Positions 25,681-33,819 of a stretch of DNA of 64,000 nucleotides are shown here, one piece after another. How positions within the stretch are numbered: position 1 is the stretch's first letter; every line of letters starts with the position of its first letter. The DNA is from UBA5734 sp964528645. Lineage in GTDB: Bacteria; Bacillota; Clostridia; Saccharofermentanales; UBA5734. The position numbers and the translations under genes are program-made. The notes under the pieces were generated by a model. It did no database searches. It was not told the origin of the DNA and worked only from the letters and a program-made list of their open reading frames with translations. The stretch lies in assembly GCA_964528645.1 (NCBI GenBank), contig CAZGSR010000005.1, forward strand, positions 19,710 through 83,709. The letters run 5' to 3'.

Positions 25681-25754
25681 AAGGATGGTTCATTCTTCAT
25701 ACGTGATCTTGACCTGAACCGGCGATCCAGATGTCTCAAAGGGAGGGTACTCGC

Positions 25755-26168
25755 ATGCTCGTTCGCAATTGCTCCGGTGGACTTGTTTTCCACGACGACA
25801 AAATCCTGCTTTTGAAAAACGACAAGCATGAATGGGTCTTCCCCAAAGGAGTCCTGCGGGAAGGCGACGAACCCTCAGAACTGGCTGTCCGTCGTGTCAT
25901 GATCGAGGCAGGCATCCGGGCCAAGATCATCGCCCCAGCGGGCAAGACCGCCTATGAATTCTACTCCCTGTCACGCCAGCGTCCGGTTGCCAACAAGATC
26001 ACCTGGTACATCATGACCTGTGAAGAAGAGTCGGTCGTTCCCAGTGTCTCGAATAATTTCAGTGCCGGAGGCTTTTTCACGGTTGAGGAAGCCATGGACA
26101 TGGTCACCTACAGCCAGGACAAATCCCTCCTGATGATGTCCTTCCAGAAATACAAGGAGCTCGTCTGA
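25755..26168 (+). CDS. Nudix hydrolase family protein with altered Nudix box
   Basis: A 137-residue protein of the Nudix fold (RNCSGGLVFHDDKILLLKNDKHEWVFPKG). The Nudix box reads GVLREGDEPSELAVRRVMIEAGI: compared with GX5EX7REUXEEXGU, the Glu after Arg is Arg and the first Glu of the EE pair is Ile, leaving one. Mg-dependent hydrolysis may be weak or the substrate unusual. GGGAGG lies 8 bases before the ATG at 25755, favouring it over the upstream ATG at 25731. YigZ follows after 4 bases. Confidence 0.8.
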   Translation: MLVRNCSGGLVFHDDKILLLKNDKHEWVFPKGVLREGDEPSELAVRRVMIEAGIRAKIIAPAGKTAYEFYSLSRQRPVANKITWYIMTCEEESVVPSVSNNFSAGGFFTVEEAMDMVTYSQDKSLLMMSFQKYKELV

Positions 26169-26172
26169 CGTT

Positions 26173-26817
26173 TTGGCTTTGCGCAATCAGTACCGGACTG
26201 TCCGGCAAGCCGCCCGGATCGAATTCATCGACCGCAAGTCCCGCTTCATCGCCGATTGCCGTCCATTGGCCAACGAGTCCCAAGCACAGCACTTCATCCG
26301 TGGCATCCGGGACGAGTTTCCGGATGCCACGCATCATGTTTACGCCTGGATCCTGGGCGGGGATAACCAGCTCCAGCGCTATTCCGATGATGGAGAACCT
26401 CAGGGCACAGCCGGCCTGCCTGTGCTCGATGTTCTCAGAAAACCAGGCATCGAACAGGCTGGCATCGTGGTTACCCGCTACTTCGGGGGCACACTCCTGG
26501 GCAGCGGTGGCCTGGTCCACGCCTATGGCACCTCAGCAGCCATGGCCCTGGAGGCTGCCGGTCCAATCACCCTCCAGCTGTGTGACCGGGTCCTCCTGAC
26601 GATTGAATACAATCAGCTTGACCTGGTCCGTCACCGTCTGTCGCAGGCAGGATTTCTGTTGGAACCGGTCCAATTCGGCCTCGATGCTGAATTAACCGTG
26701 GGTACGCCACCGGACCGGATGGACGAACTCATCCGCCTGGTCAATGACCTGACTTCGGCTGGCGCCCTGATTGAATCCCTCGAAAGCGCCTACATTCCTG
26801 TCGACCAGACACCCTGA
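26173..26817 (+). CDS. YigZ/IMPACT family protein (UPF0029)
   Basis: A 214-residue protein with the IMPACT N-terminal domain (IDRKSRFIADCRPLANESQAQHFIRGIRDE...ATHHVYAW, then SDDGEPQGTAGLPVL and VTRYFGGTLLGSGGLVHAYG) and a C-terminal DUF1949 ferredoxin-like domain (from about residue 140). In eukaryotes IMPACT binds Gcn1; the bacterial role is not established, with a translation-related function suspected. Start TTG at 26173 is 4 bases after the Nudix stop; AAGGAG is 12-13 bases upstream, so another TTG at 26179 is possible. Confidence 0.87.
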   Translation: MALRNQYRTVRQAARIEFIDRKSRFIADCRPLANESQAQHFIRGIRDEFPDATHHVYAWILGGDNQLQRYSDDGEPQGTAGLPVLDVLRKPGIEQAGIVVTRYFGGTLLGSGGLVHAYGTSAAMALEAAGPITLQLCDRVLLTIEYNQLDLVRHRLSQAGFLLEPVQFGLDAELTVGTPPDRMDELIRLVNDLTSAGALIESLESAYIPVDQTP

Positions 26818-26818
26818 C

Positions 26819-26848
26819 TTGCGAAAAACGGAGCCAAGCTCGTATAAT
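26819..26848 (+). promoter_or_regulatory. Promoter of the YebC gene
   Basis: TTGCGA (26819-26824) and TATAAT (26843-26848) with 18 bases between, about 70 bases before the ATG at 26919. Confidence 0.65.
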
Positions 26849-26918
26849 AGGAGCGCCAAAACACTTGAGCTGGCAGACACACTGCTGGCCAGACAGATAC
26901 CAGATGAGGAGAATTCAC

Positions 26919-27644
26919 ATGTCCGGCCATTCCAAATGGAACAACATCAAACGCAAAAAAGGTGAAGCGGATGCCCAGCGCGGTGCAATTTTCACCAAGC
27001 TTGGCCGTGAAATCCAAGTCGCAGTCAAGAATGGCGGAGCTGATCCGGAAGGCAACAGCAGGCTCAAAGATGTCATTGCCAAGGCGAAAGCCGCCAATAT
27101 GCCCAATGACAACATCCAGCGCAGCATCAAGAAAGCCTCTGGCTCCAATGACAGCGATAATTTCGAAGAAATTGTCTATGAAGGCTATGGACCCGGCGGT
27201 GTTGCCGTGATGGTCCGCACACTCTCCGACAATCGCAACCGCACAGCTGGTGATGTTCGCCATATCTTTGACAAATTTGGCGGCAACATGGGCACCAATG
27301 GCTGTGTCTCCTTCCTGTTCCAGGAAAAGGGTACGATCATCATCGACCGCGAGCTGTATGAAGACGAAGAAGCTGTGATGATGGATGCCCTCGATTCGGG
27401 TGCCGAGGATTTTGCCGCTGAGGAAGAGGTCTTTGAAATCACTACCTCGCCGGAGGAATTCCACGCCGTGCGTGACAATCTCGAGCAGAGAAAATATGAA
27501 TTCGTCGATGTCTCCCTGGGCCCGGTTCCCGTCACTTGGACCGAGATCAGTGATCCTGAGTTGGCCGAGAAAATGGAGAAATTGATCGACAAGATGGAAG
27601 AACTCGATGATGTCCAGGAAGTTTTCCATAACTGGGACCGCTGA
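26919..27644 (+). CDS. YebC/PmpR family protein
   Basis: A 241-residue member of the YebC/PmpR/TACO1 family; members act as transcription regulators or, as recently shown, help ribosomes at proline stretches. It begins MSGHSKWNNIKRKKGEADAQRG and contains NMPNDNIQRSIKKA and YEGYGPGGVAVMV, all diagnostic. GAGGAG precedes the ATG at 26919 by 8 bases; the longer frame from 26865 lacks support. No ruvC or ruvAB lies nearby, unlike in many genomes. Confidence 0.95.
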   Translation: MSGHSKWNNIKRKKGEADAQRGAIFTKLGREIQVAVKNGGADPEGNSRLKDVIAKAKAANMPNDNIQRSIKKASGSNDSDNFEEIVYEGYGPGGVAVMVRTLSDNRNRTAGDVRHIFDKFGGNMGTNGCVSFLFQEKGTIIIDRELYEDEEAVMMDALDSGAEDFAAEEEVFEITTSPEEFHAVRDNLEQRKYEFVDVSLGPVPVTWTEISDPELAEKMEKLIDKMEELDDVQEVFHNWDR

Positions 27645-27698
27645 ACATACTAATCAATTGCAGACCGACCCTACGTTCAAGCAAGGAGGTGAGGAGCC

Positions 27699-28760
27699 AT
27701 GGCGAAACGCACGGACAAATCCAAGTCCGGAGCTGAGGGCCAGCCCTCATCTCTATTAAATTCGGTCGCTTCCGTTGCCGGAGCTGCCACCAATCCCCTG
27801 AGTCGCCTGGCTGTGGCAGTCAATCGCACCGTCAGTACAGCCACGTCTGGCCAGGATTCACGTGAAGAAGATGAATCGCTGCAGGCGGCGCTTAAAACCA
27901 TTGCTGTCGTTGCGTTTGTCGGTCCGCCCGGCACTGGTAAAAGCACCCGGGCTATCCGTGTTGCCCGGGAAAATAACATCGAATTCCTGATTGACGACGG
28001 CCTTCTGATCCGGGGTAGCCGGATCGTAGCCGGGACTTCTGCCAAGCGCGCAGCCTCGAAAATCGACTCCGTCCGCCAGGCGATCTTTGCCGATGAAACC
28101 CGGGCCCAGACCATGCGCCGGACCCTGGCTGATCATCAGCCAGCAGCGCTGATGATTCTGGGCACCTCGGACGCCATGCTGGAGAAAATCTGCGTCAACC
28201 TCTGGCTTAATCCACCCGCCAGGCTGATCCGCATTGAGGATGTCAGCAGCGAGGAGGAAATGCGCCAGGCCCGCCAGACCCGCATGACGGAGGGCAAGCA
28301 CACCATACCGGTCCCGAGCATGGAGATCAAGCACGAATTCTCCGGCACCTTCCTCAATCCAATTTCCCGCCTGCGCCGCCGCTTTGACCGTGACCGCGGA
28401 GTCCAGCCGGTGCAAAATGATGCCGAACGGACCGTCGTCCGACCTACTTTTTCCACTCTGGGCAGCTATTCCATCTCTGATGAAGCCCTGCGCAGCATGA
28501 TCGAACTGATTCTACGTCGCATCCGCGGAGTTGCGCATGTCGTGGACTGCAAAATCACCAAAGAAATCTACGGCGTAGTCATATATCTGGACCTCGCCTT
28601 GCTGTATGGATTCAATGCCCAGATCGTTTTGCGCGAAGCCCAGGAAAAGGTCAGTCATCTGGTCGAGGAATTTACATCCATCAACGTGATGGTTGTCAAT
28701 GTCAAAGCGCGGCGCGTCGTCTACCAGACAGCCGGACAATCCGCAGGAGGTTCGCAGTGA
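27699..28760 (+). CDS. P-loop NTPase fused to an Asp23/Gls24 domain
   Basis: A 353-residue two-part protein. After a low-complexity N-terminus, residues about 68-215 form a P-loop domain (Walker A VGPPGTGKST at about 74-82; DDGLLIRGSRIVAGTS follows). Residues about 250-340 match the Asp23/Gls24 fold (YSISDEALRSMIELILRRI...HVVDCKITKEIYGVVIYLDLALLYG...SINVMVVNVKARRVVY). Asp23-type proteins are envelope-stress associated in Firmicutes. AAGGAGG precedes the ATG. The 4-base overlap with the DUF6062 gene suggests they act together. Function is not known. Confidence 0.75.
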   Translation: MAKRTDKSKSGAEGQPSSLLNSVASVAGAATNPLSRLAVAVNRTVSTATSGQDSREEDESLQAALKTIAVVAFVGPPGTGKSTRAIRVARENNIEFLIDDGLLIRGSRIVAGTSAKRAASKIDSVRQAIFADETRAQTMRRTLADHQPAALMILGTSDAMLEKICVNLWLNPPARLIRIEDVSSEEEMRQARQTRMTEGKHTIPVPSMEIKHEFSGTFLNPISRLRRRFDRDRGVQPVQNDAERTVVRPTFSTLGSYSISDEALRSMIELILRRIRGVAHVVDCKITKEIYGVVIYLDLALLYGFNAQIVLREAQEKVSHLVEEFTSINVMVVNVKARRVVYQTAGQSAGGSQ

Positions 28761-29506
28761 AAGAGAAGATCTATACCATCCCCGTTCACGACGCTTACAA
28801 CCAAGCGACAACCTGCCCTCTGTGCACCTTGGAGAAAACTCTGACCGACGAACTGGTCGCCTATTATCTCGGCCCGGCCCTGATGGAACCGGATGTCCGC
28901 GTTGTCACCAATGACCGTGGCTTCTGCCGCGATCACTGGCGTGGTCTCTATGACAGCGAAGCCAATCGTCTCGGCTTGGGCCTGCTGTTGCACACACATG
29001 TTAGTGACGTCACCGATGATTTGCACAAATCCCTGGGGAAAGCCATTCCCGCCCCCCAGAAAGGCCTTTTTTCCGGCAAACAGAAGGACTATAAGGAAAA
29101 GATTCTCGAGTTAGCCGAGGCCATCGAACAGCGCGTCCAGTCCTGCGCCATCTGCGACCGCCTCGACCAGACCATGGGCCATTACCTTGATGTGATCTTC
29201 TACGAATATTTTCACGAGCCCGAATTCCGTCAGCAATTTGACGCCGGCCATGGCTATTGCCTGCCACACCTTGCGTTGCTCCTGCGCGGCGCTGCCCGTT
29301 TCCTGGGTCAGAACCAGGCTGCCGAATTCATCACCAACCTCACAACCCAGCAGCATCAGTCTCTGTCAGCACTGCGCGACGATGTGGAATGGTTCACCCT
29401 CAAATTCGACTACCGCAATGCCAAGGCTGACTGGAAAAACAGCAAGGATGCTCTGCCCAGGGCGATCCGCCAATTGAATGGCCGTACCGACCTGAAAAAT
29501 CAGTGA
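28757..29506 (+). CDS. DUF6062-like Cys-rich protein
   Basis: A 249-residue cytoplasmic protein that begins MKEKIYTIPVHDAYNQATTCPLC and carries CPLC (about 21-24), GFCRDHW (about 56), CAICDR (about 130) and GYCLPHL (about 172). The repeated Cys-x2-Cys and Cys-x2/3-His pattern suggests zinc or Fe-S binding twice, as in an internal duplication. I recognise it as the Firmicutes DUF6062 family from memory; no function is known. GTG start within the end of the P-loop/Asp23 gene, GCAGGAGG upstream. Confidence 0.7.
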   Translation: MKEKIYTIPVHDAYNQATTCPLCTLEKTLTDELVAYYLGPALMEPDVRVVTNDRGFCRDHWRGLYDSEANRLGLGLLLHTHVSDVTDDLHKSLGKAIPAPQKGLFSGKQKDYKEKILELAEAIEQRVQSCAICDRLDQTMGHYLDVIFYEYFHEPEFRQQFDAGHGYCLPHLALLLRGAARFLGQNQAAEFITNLTTQQHQSLSALRDDVEWFTLKFDYRNAKADWKNSKDALPRAIRQLNGRTDLKNQ

Positions 29507-29545
29507 CCTGGACTTAACCCGCAACCTTTCATAAATAGCATTGTC

Positions 29546-30034
29546 ATGGAAAGAAGGGATCGCTTGAAAAAGAAGAACCTGGAAGCAAAGTTTGGCCAGC
29601 CAGAAAATGGCCAAACCACCGTGACCCAGCCAACCGTCACAACTGGACCGATCAAATTACCCCAATCCTTGCAGATTTTCAGCGACAATCCTGCCGAACC
29701 CGTCACCATCGTCCTTGGGTCCGACCGCCTGGGTGAAGGAGATCCCGCCCTGGGCCTGGATTTGCTCAAGTTATTTCTCATGGCCCTCGATGAACAGCCC
29801 AAACCACCCGAAGCGTTGATCTTGTATAATTCGGCCGTGCTTTTGACACAGCAGGATTCGCCCGCTTTCAAGATCCTCCAGGATCTGCAGAAGAAACGCA
29901 CGGAAATCCTGGTCTGTTCGATGAGCCTGCAGCATTATTGCCCGAATGAGCCTCTGCATGTCGGCGAGATCCGCACCATGGCCATGCTGGTCGAACGCAT
30001 GATGACCGCTCACCACATTCTCTGGCCCAAATAG
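29546..30034 (+). CDS. YedF-like DsrE-fold protein without TusA domain
   Basis: A 162-residue protein whose residues about 45-160 resemble the C-terminal DsrE-like half of the selenium-metabolism sulfurtransferase-like YedF (IVLGSDRLGEGDPALGLDLLKLFLMAL, ALILYNSAVLL, EILVCSMSLQHY, HVGEIRTMAMLVERMM). The N-terminal TusA half of YedF is missing, and the usual CGTC motif reads CSMS, leaving one Cys. ATG at 29546 has no good ribosome site; a TTG at 29564 preceded by AGAAGGGA is an alternative. Substrate unknown. Confidence 0.65.
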   Translation: MERRDRLKKKNLEAKFGQPENGQTTVTQPTVTTGPIKLPQSLQIFSDNPAEPVTIVLGSDRLGEGDPALGLDLLKLFLMALDEQPKPPEALILYNSAVLLTQQDSPAFKILQDLQKKRTEILVCSMSLQHYCPNEPLHVGEIRTMAMLVERMMTAHHILWPK

Positions 30035-30106
30035 GCAGATTCAACAAAAAGACTCCATTCATACAGGCGAATTATCAAGAGCATGAAGAAAATTTTTTCT
30101 TGAATC

Positions 30107-30115
30107 TGCTATACT
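30107..30115 (+). promoter_or_regulatory. Extended -10 promoter of ppa
   Basis: TGCTATACT, 42 bases before the ATG. Upstream AAGAAAATTTTTTCTT is an AT-rich palindrome; there is no clear -35. Confidence 0.5.
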
Positions 30116-30157
30116 GATCAAGAGCAAAGAGAGATAAACAAGAGGAGAAAACAAACC

Positions 30158-30694
30158 ATGAATATCTGGCATGATATTTCCGATTCCCGGATCAAACCCG
30201 AGAAATTCATCGCCGTTATCGAGATTCCCAAGGGCGGCAAGCAGAAATACGAGATGGACAAAGCTACCGGCATGCTCAAGCTCGACCGCATCCTGTACAC
30301 CTCGACCCACTACCCTGCCAACTACGGCTTCATCCCGCGCACCCTGGCTGATGACGGAGATCCGCTCGACGTCCTCGTGCTCTGCACCGAGCAGCTCCAA
30401 CCCATGTGCCTCGTCGAATGCTACCCGATTGGTGTCTTCTCCATGACAGATGACAACGAACTCGACGAAAAAATCATCGCCATCCCCTTCGAAGAACCCC
30501 AGATGAACCAATGGAAAGACATCACAGACCTGCCCAAACACGTCTTCTCCGAAATCCAGCACTTCTTCTCGGTCTACAAATCCCTTGAGCACACGGACAC
30601 CAGCCTCCAGGAAGTCGAAGACCGCGCCAAAGCCGTCGAAATCATCGACAAATGCCTCAAAACCTACAAAGTCCACTTTCGCATCCACGACTAA
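30158..30694 (+). CDS. ppa: Inorganic pyrophosphatase, family I
   Basis: Hydrolyses pyrophosphate to phosphate in the cytoplasm, pulling biosynthetic reactions. The 178 residues are of normal length and carry the substrate/metal residues in IEIPKGGKQKYEMDK, YPANYGFIP, the signature DDGDPLDVLVL and KDITDLP. AGAGGAG precedes the ATG. It converges on the SanA-like gene with only 3 bases between the stop codons. Confidence 0.95.
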   Translation: MNIWHDISDSRIKPEKFIAVIEIPKGGKQKYEMDKATGMLKLDRILYTSTHYPANYGFIPRTLADDGDPLDVLVLCTEQLQPMCLVECYPIGVFSMTDDNELDEKIIAIPFEEPQMNQWKDITDLPKHVFSEIQHFFSVYKSLEHTDTSLQEVEDRAKAVEIIDKCLKTYKVHFRIHD

Positions 30695-30697
30695 AAC

Positions 30698-31369
30698 TTA
30701 TCCCAGTGTTGCCCGCCCGTCGCCTGTGATTGGAATCGTCTCACCCAGATACGTCGGCTTGGCCTTGAACAGGCAATCGAGGAATGCCTTGACCCTGGCC
30801 AGGTATTCACGCAACCGGTAGTAGTCCGCTCCGGAGTACGCGCGTGGATCACTGGCCACACCATAGACATCCAAGCCCAGCTCCTGGCCAATGTACAAGG
30901 CTCGCAGCAGATGAAATTCCTGCGTCACCACCACCGCCTTCTCTACCAGGAAAATGTCCCGTGCCCGGTACATCGTGTCATACGTGTCAAAGCCAGCATG
31001 ATCGAGAAAAATCGCCTCGATGGGCACGCCCTGCTCCAGCAGGTAGTTGCGCATCACAATGACCTCGTTATAATCGAGCTGGCCATTGTCGCCTGAAACC
31101 AGGATCCGGTCGGTCTTGCCACTGTTATAATAGAGGAGCGCCCTATCGAGACGGTCCTGCAGCATCTGACTTGGTGTTCCATTGGCAAAAACTTGTGCTC
31201 CAGGCACGATCACACAGTCCGCTGCGGGTGCATCCTCCAGTGTGACCAGTCGATCCTGGCCGACAGATGCAACCTGTGCATCGATCACCAGTACCACCAC
31301 AACCAGGATTATGGCCAGAGCCAGGATGATCAATACTGCTCGAATCAGAAAATGAATCATTTTTTTCAT
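30698..31369 (-). CDS. SanA/YdcF-like membrane-anchored DUF218 protein
   Basis: A 223-residue protein with an N-terminal membrane helix (about residues 7-30, FLIRAVLIILALAIILVVVVLVI) and an extracytoplasmic DUF218 domain (CVIVPGAQVFANGTPSQMLQDRLDRAL, ILVSGDNGQLDYNEVIVM, TYDTMYRARDIF, VVVTQEFHLLRALYIG, GVASDP). SanA affects envelope permeability and vancomycin sensitivity in enterobacteria; the biochemical role is unknown. The ATG at 31369 follows TAATAGTCCCATG without a strong ribosome site. Confidence 0.87.
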   Translation of the reverse strand: MKKMIHFLIRAVLIILALAIILVVVVLVIDAQVASVGQDRLVTLEDAPAADCVIVPGAQVFANGTPSQMLQDRLDRALLYYNSGKTDRILVSGDNGQLDYNEVIVMRNYLLEQGVPIEAIFLDHAGFDTYDTMYRARDIFLVEKAVVVTQEFHLLRALYIGQELGLDVYGVASDPRAYSGADYYRLREYLARVKAFLDCLFKAKPTYLGETIPITGDGRATLG

Positions 31370-31477
31370 GGGACTATTATATCAGCTTCAGGAAGCCCAT
31401 CGCGGCCCATTTGACATTTATGATCATCGATGATAATATTTGCGATGCGTGTCACTAAACCGCACCGCTTGTAGCCT

Positions 31478-31568
31478 GGAGAGATGGCTGAGCTGGTCTA
31501 AGGCGCATGACTGGAAATCATGTGTTGGCTAACCCCAACCGAGAGTTCGAATCTCTCTCTCTCCGCCA
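31478..31568 (+). tRNA. tRNA-Ser (GGA anticodon)
   Basis: A 91-base type II tRNA. Acceptor arms GGAGAGA (31478-31484) and TCTCTCC (31558-31564) pair, G is the discriminator and CCA (31566-31568) is encoded. The anticodon stem is CATGA/TCATG with loop CTGGAAA, anticodon GGA at 31513-31515. A long variable arm (TTGG...CCAA) and T loop TTCGAAT identify serine. The 3' half (31529 onwards) overlaps, on the other strand, the end of the recombinase frame. Confidence 0.95.
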
Positions 31569-33316
31569 GCAACAGCACAATTTGATGGTTGTGCAAGTGA
31601 AAACACCGTAGTATCCCGCTCTGCAAGATGAGGGTATTGCGGTGTTTTTGCGTTCCTTCGCCCGCGATTGGCTGCGGCCGGCGTTGGAATTTGCTCTAGA
31701 TCCTTCTGTAGCATCGCTAATGCCGATGCTCTTCTAGGGAGTCTACGCTTGACCGCCTCTGTGTCGACCTCATGCTTGAGCGGTTCGAGTGAAAAGCCGA
31801 AGTTGTAGTAGATATGCACGCGGTCTGGAAAAACCACTACTTCATGGATGAAACGTTCGACCAGTTTACGGGTCGAAACCAACTGACCGCTGATGAACAG
31901 CTCCCGGGCATAGTTGAACGCCTTGGTCAGTTCGATTTCACTAACATTTCTCGAATTCAGTTCAGTTTCCAGTCGGTTCAGCGCAAAATGCAGCTCAGTC
32001 TTCTTGGCTTCCAGTGAATTGAGCTCAGCCGCGACTGCTTCGGAAGCGGATTTGGCGATGAAGCTGATCAGGTTGGCGATTTCTTTATCGACATCCTTGA
32101 GCTGCTTCCTGCAGGTTTCAATCTCAGCAAGTTTGTACGAGTCCCGGCTGAGCAGGTATTTCCGATAGGCGTCATTGAGCTTGGGGATCAGTTCTGGATC
32201 GAAGACTTTCTGAGCCAGATTGTCGAAGACGATCGATTCCAGAATCTCCCGCCGGACTTCCCGATTCTTGCAGTTGGCCTTTTTGTTGAATCGGCAGCAG
32301 CGGTAGGAGATGTACAGGGGATTGTGCGGGTCCGGTCGACGACTGTTGCCTGTGTAGGAACTGCCGCAGACCCCGCAAATGATCTTGCCTGACAAGAAAT
32401 AGTTTTGCTTGCCTCGATTCAAGAAGGTTTTAAATTTGCGCCGCTTCAGAAGTTCTTGCACCAGGTCAAAGTCTTCCTGGCTGACGATCGCTGGCATCGC
32501 ACCTTCGAGCCGGATGATTTCCGATTCGTCTTTGTACTTGTGGCCATTGCGTTTGCCATCGACATCCTTGGCCGAAGATTTGTTGTAGATATAGGTGCCC
32601 GTGTATTTCTGGTTGCGCAAGATGCTGCCCAGTGAATTCGGGGCGAAACGCGTACCCAGTTTGCTTTTAAAGCCCAGCCGGTTAAGCTCGTCACTGATTT
32701 CCTTATAGGCAAAGCCTTCGAGAGTTCGCTTGAAAATCAGGCGAATGCATTCGGCTTCATGGGGATTGATGACCAGCTTCATGGTCGCGCGATCCAGATC
32801 GTAACCGAGCGGTGGGATGCCACCGACATGCTTGCCCTTCAGGGCGTTTTCTTTCTTGCCCTTTTCGACTTCGCGCGCCAGGTTGCGGCTGTAGTACTCT
32901 GCCATGGCTTCGAGCACCGACTCCAAGATAATGCTTTCTGGACTGCCCTCATCGATGTATTCCAGGGCGCTGATCAGGGCGACGCCATGTCGTTTGAGCT
33001 GCATGCGGTAGGCGATGCTGTCGTTGCGGTTGCGAGAAAAACGGTCCAACTTGTGAACCAGGACCACATCGAACTGGTTCTTAGCAGCATCGGCGATCAT
33101 CTGCTGAAATTCCGGCCGATTATCAGTCGTCGCTGACTTGGCCTTATCGATGTAGTTGCCAACCACCACGATGTTATTGCGCTTGGCGTACTCTTCGATC
33201 GCCCGGATTTGGGCGTCGATGCTTTCATCGCGTTGCATTTCCGATGAAAAGCGTGCGTAGATCACGCCGCGGACGACTTGCTTCTTTTGGCGGATTCGTT
33301 CCAAGGTTATCGTCAT
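31529..33316 (-). CDS. Large serine recombinase (site-specific integrase)
   Basis: A 595-residue large serine recombinase. Resolvase domain at about 15-165 with catalytic serine in IYARFSSEMQ (S24) and LVHKLDRFSRNR; recombinase domain at about 170-270 (GGIPPLGYD, NSLGSILRNQKYTG); zinc ribbon CGVCGSSY...CCRFNKKANC at about 315-355; Leu/Lys/Glu-rich coiled coil at about 380-460. The C-terminus reads through a hairpin and then the antisense of the tRNA-Ser gene (GGEREIRTLGWG), ending inside it. The start codon lies antisense to the 5' end of the DUF2703 gene. No other mobile-element gene is visible, so it may be a remnant. Confidence 0.9.
   Translation of the reverse strand: MTITLERIRQKKQVVRGVIYARFSSEMQRDESIDAQIRAIEEYAKRNNIVVVGNYIDKAKSATTDNRPEFQQMIADAAKNQFDVVLVHKLDRFSRNRNDSIAYRMQLKRHGVALISALEYIDEGSPESIILESVLEAMAEYYSRNLAREVEKGKKENALKGKHVGGIPPLGYDLDRATMKLVINPHEAECIRLIFKRTLEGFAYKEISDELNRLGFKSKLGTRFAPNSLGSILRNQKYTGTYIYNKSSAKDVDGKRNGHKYKDESEIIRLEGAMPAIVSQEDFDLVQELLKRRKFKTFLNRGKQNYFLSGKIICGVCGSSYTGNSRRPDPHNPLYISYRCCRFNKKANCKNREVRREILESIVFDNLAQKVFDPELIPKLNDAYRKYLLSRDSYKLAEIETCRKQLKDVDKEIANLISFIAKSASEAVAAELNSLEAKKTELHFALNRLETELNSRNVSEIELTKAFNYARELFISGQLVSTRKLVERFIHEVVVFPDRVHIYYNFGFSLEPLKHEVDTEAVKRRLPRRASALAMLQKDLEQIPTPAAANRGRRNAKTPQYPHLAERDTTVFSLAQPSNCAVAGGEREIRTLGWG
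31600..31649. terminator. Hairpin with T-run downstream of tRNA-Ser
   Basis: AAAACACCG at 31600-31608 pairs with CGGTGTTTT at 31640-31648, with CCC/GGG pairing inside, followed by T. It fits a terminator for the tRNA on the plus strand, and by its A/T symmetry also works for the minus strand although it lies inside the recombinase frame. Confidence 0.6.
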
Positions 33317-33791
33317 TGATTTTCTTTACCTCGATCTCGAAGTTTGCACCCGCTGCCAGGGAACCGACGATACGCTTGACCAGGCGGTCGCAGACGTATC
33401 CCAGATTTTGCAATCGGCCGGAATCGAAGTCGTGATCAACAAGGTCAATGTCAACACTGAGGAATTGGCCATCCAGTACGAATTTGTCAGTTCACCGACC
33501 ATCCGGATCGATGGCCACGACATCGCGGTCGAGGTCAAGGAAAACCCGTGTGATTCCTGCGGCGATCTGTGCGGAGACAGTGTCGACTGCCGGATCTGGA
33601 CCTGGCAGGGCGTTGACTACACGCAGCCACCCAAGGCCATGATCATTGATGCAATCCTCAAAGCTGTGTATGGAAACCCAGCCACTACCGGGTCAGAAGT
33701 ACAAGCGGCTTATGTCCTGCCGGACAATTTGAAAAAGTTCTATGAAGCCATGCAGAAAAAGGAAATCCCCGCCACATCTTGCTGCTCATGA
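33303..33791 (+). CDS. DUF2703-type protein of an arsenic operon, 5' end disrupted
   Basis: Reading upstream of the only available TTG (33408), the same frame stays open and encodes VIDFLYLDLEVCTRCQGTDD, the expected N-terminus of this thioredoxin-like family with its CxxC. The frame reaches a stop at 33258 with no ATG, GTG or TTG before 33408, so the native start codon is missing. The lost point coincides with the start of the recombinase gene on the other strand. Further Cys pairs occur in NPCDSCGDLCG and at the C-terminal CCS. Translation from 33408 would lack the CTRC motif. It heads the ACR3 operon, so a role in arsenic handling is inferred. Confidence 0.7.
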   Translation, partial: KVIVIDFLYLDLEVCTRCQGTDDTLDQAVADVSQILQSAGIEVVINKVNVNTEELAIQYEFVSSPTIRIDGHDIAVEVKENPCDSCGDLCGDSVDCRIWTWQGVDYTQPPKAMIIDAILKAVYGNPATTGSEVQAAYVLPDNLKKFYEAMQKKEIPATSCCS

Positions 33792-33819
33792 GTAAAATCA
33801 GAGAGACGAGGAGACACAC

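Noticed and set aside
31540..33320. Classic tRNA-integrated island with a direct repeat of the tRNA 3' end
   Set aside because: The tRNA-Ser is intact, but no second copy of its 3' end was found near 33300, so att sites cannot be defined.
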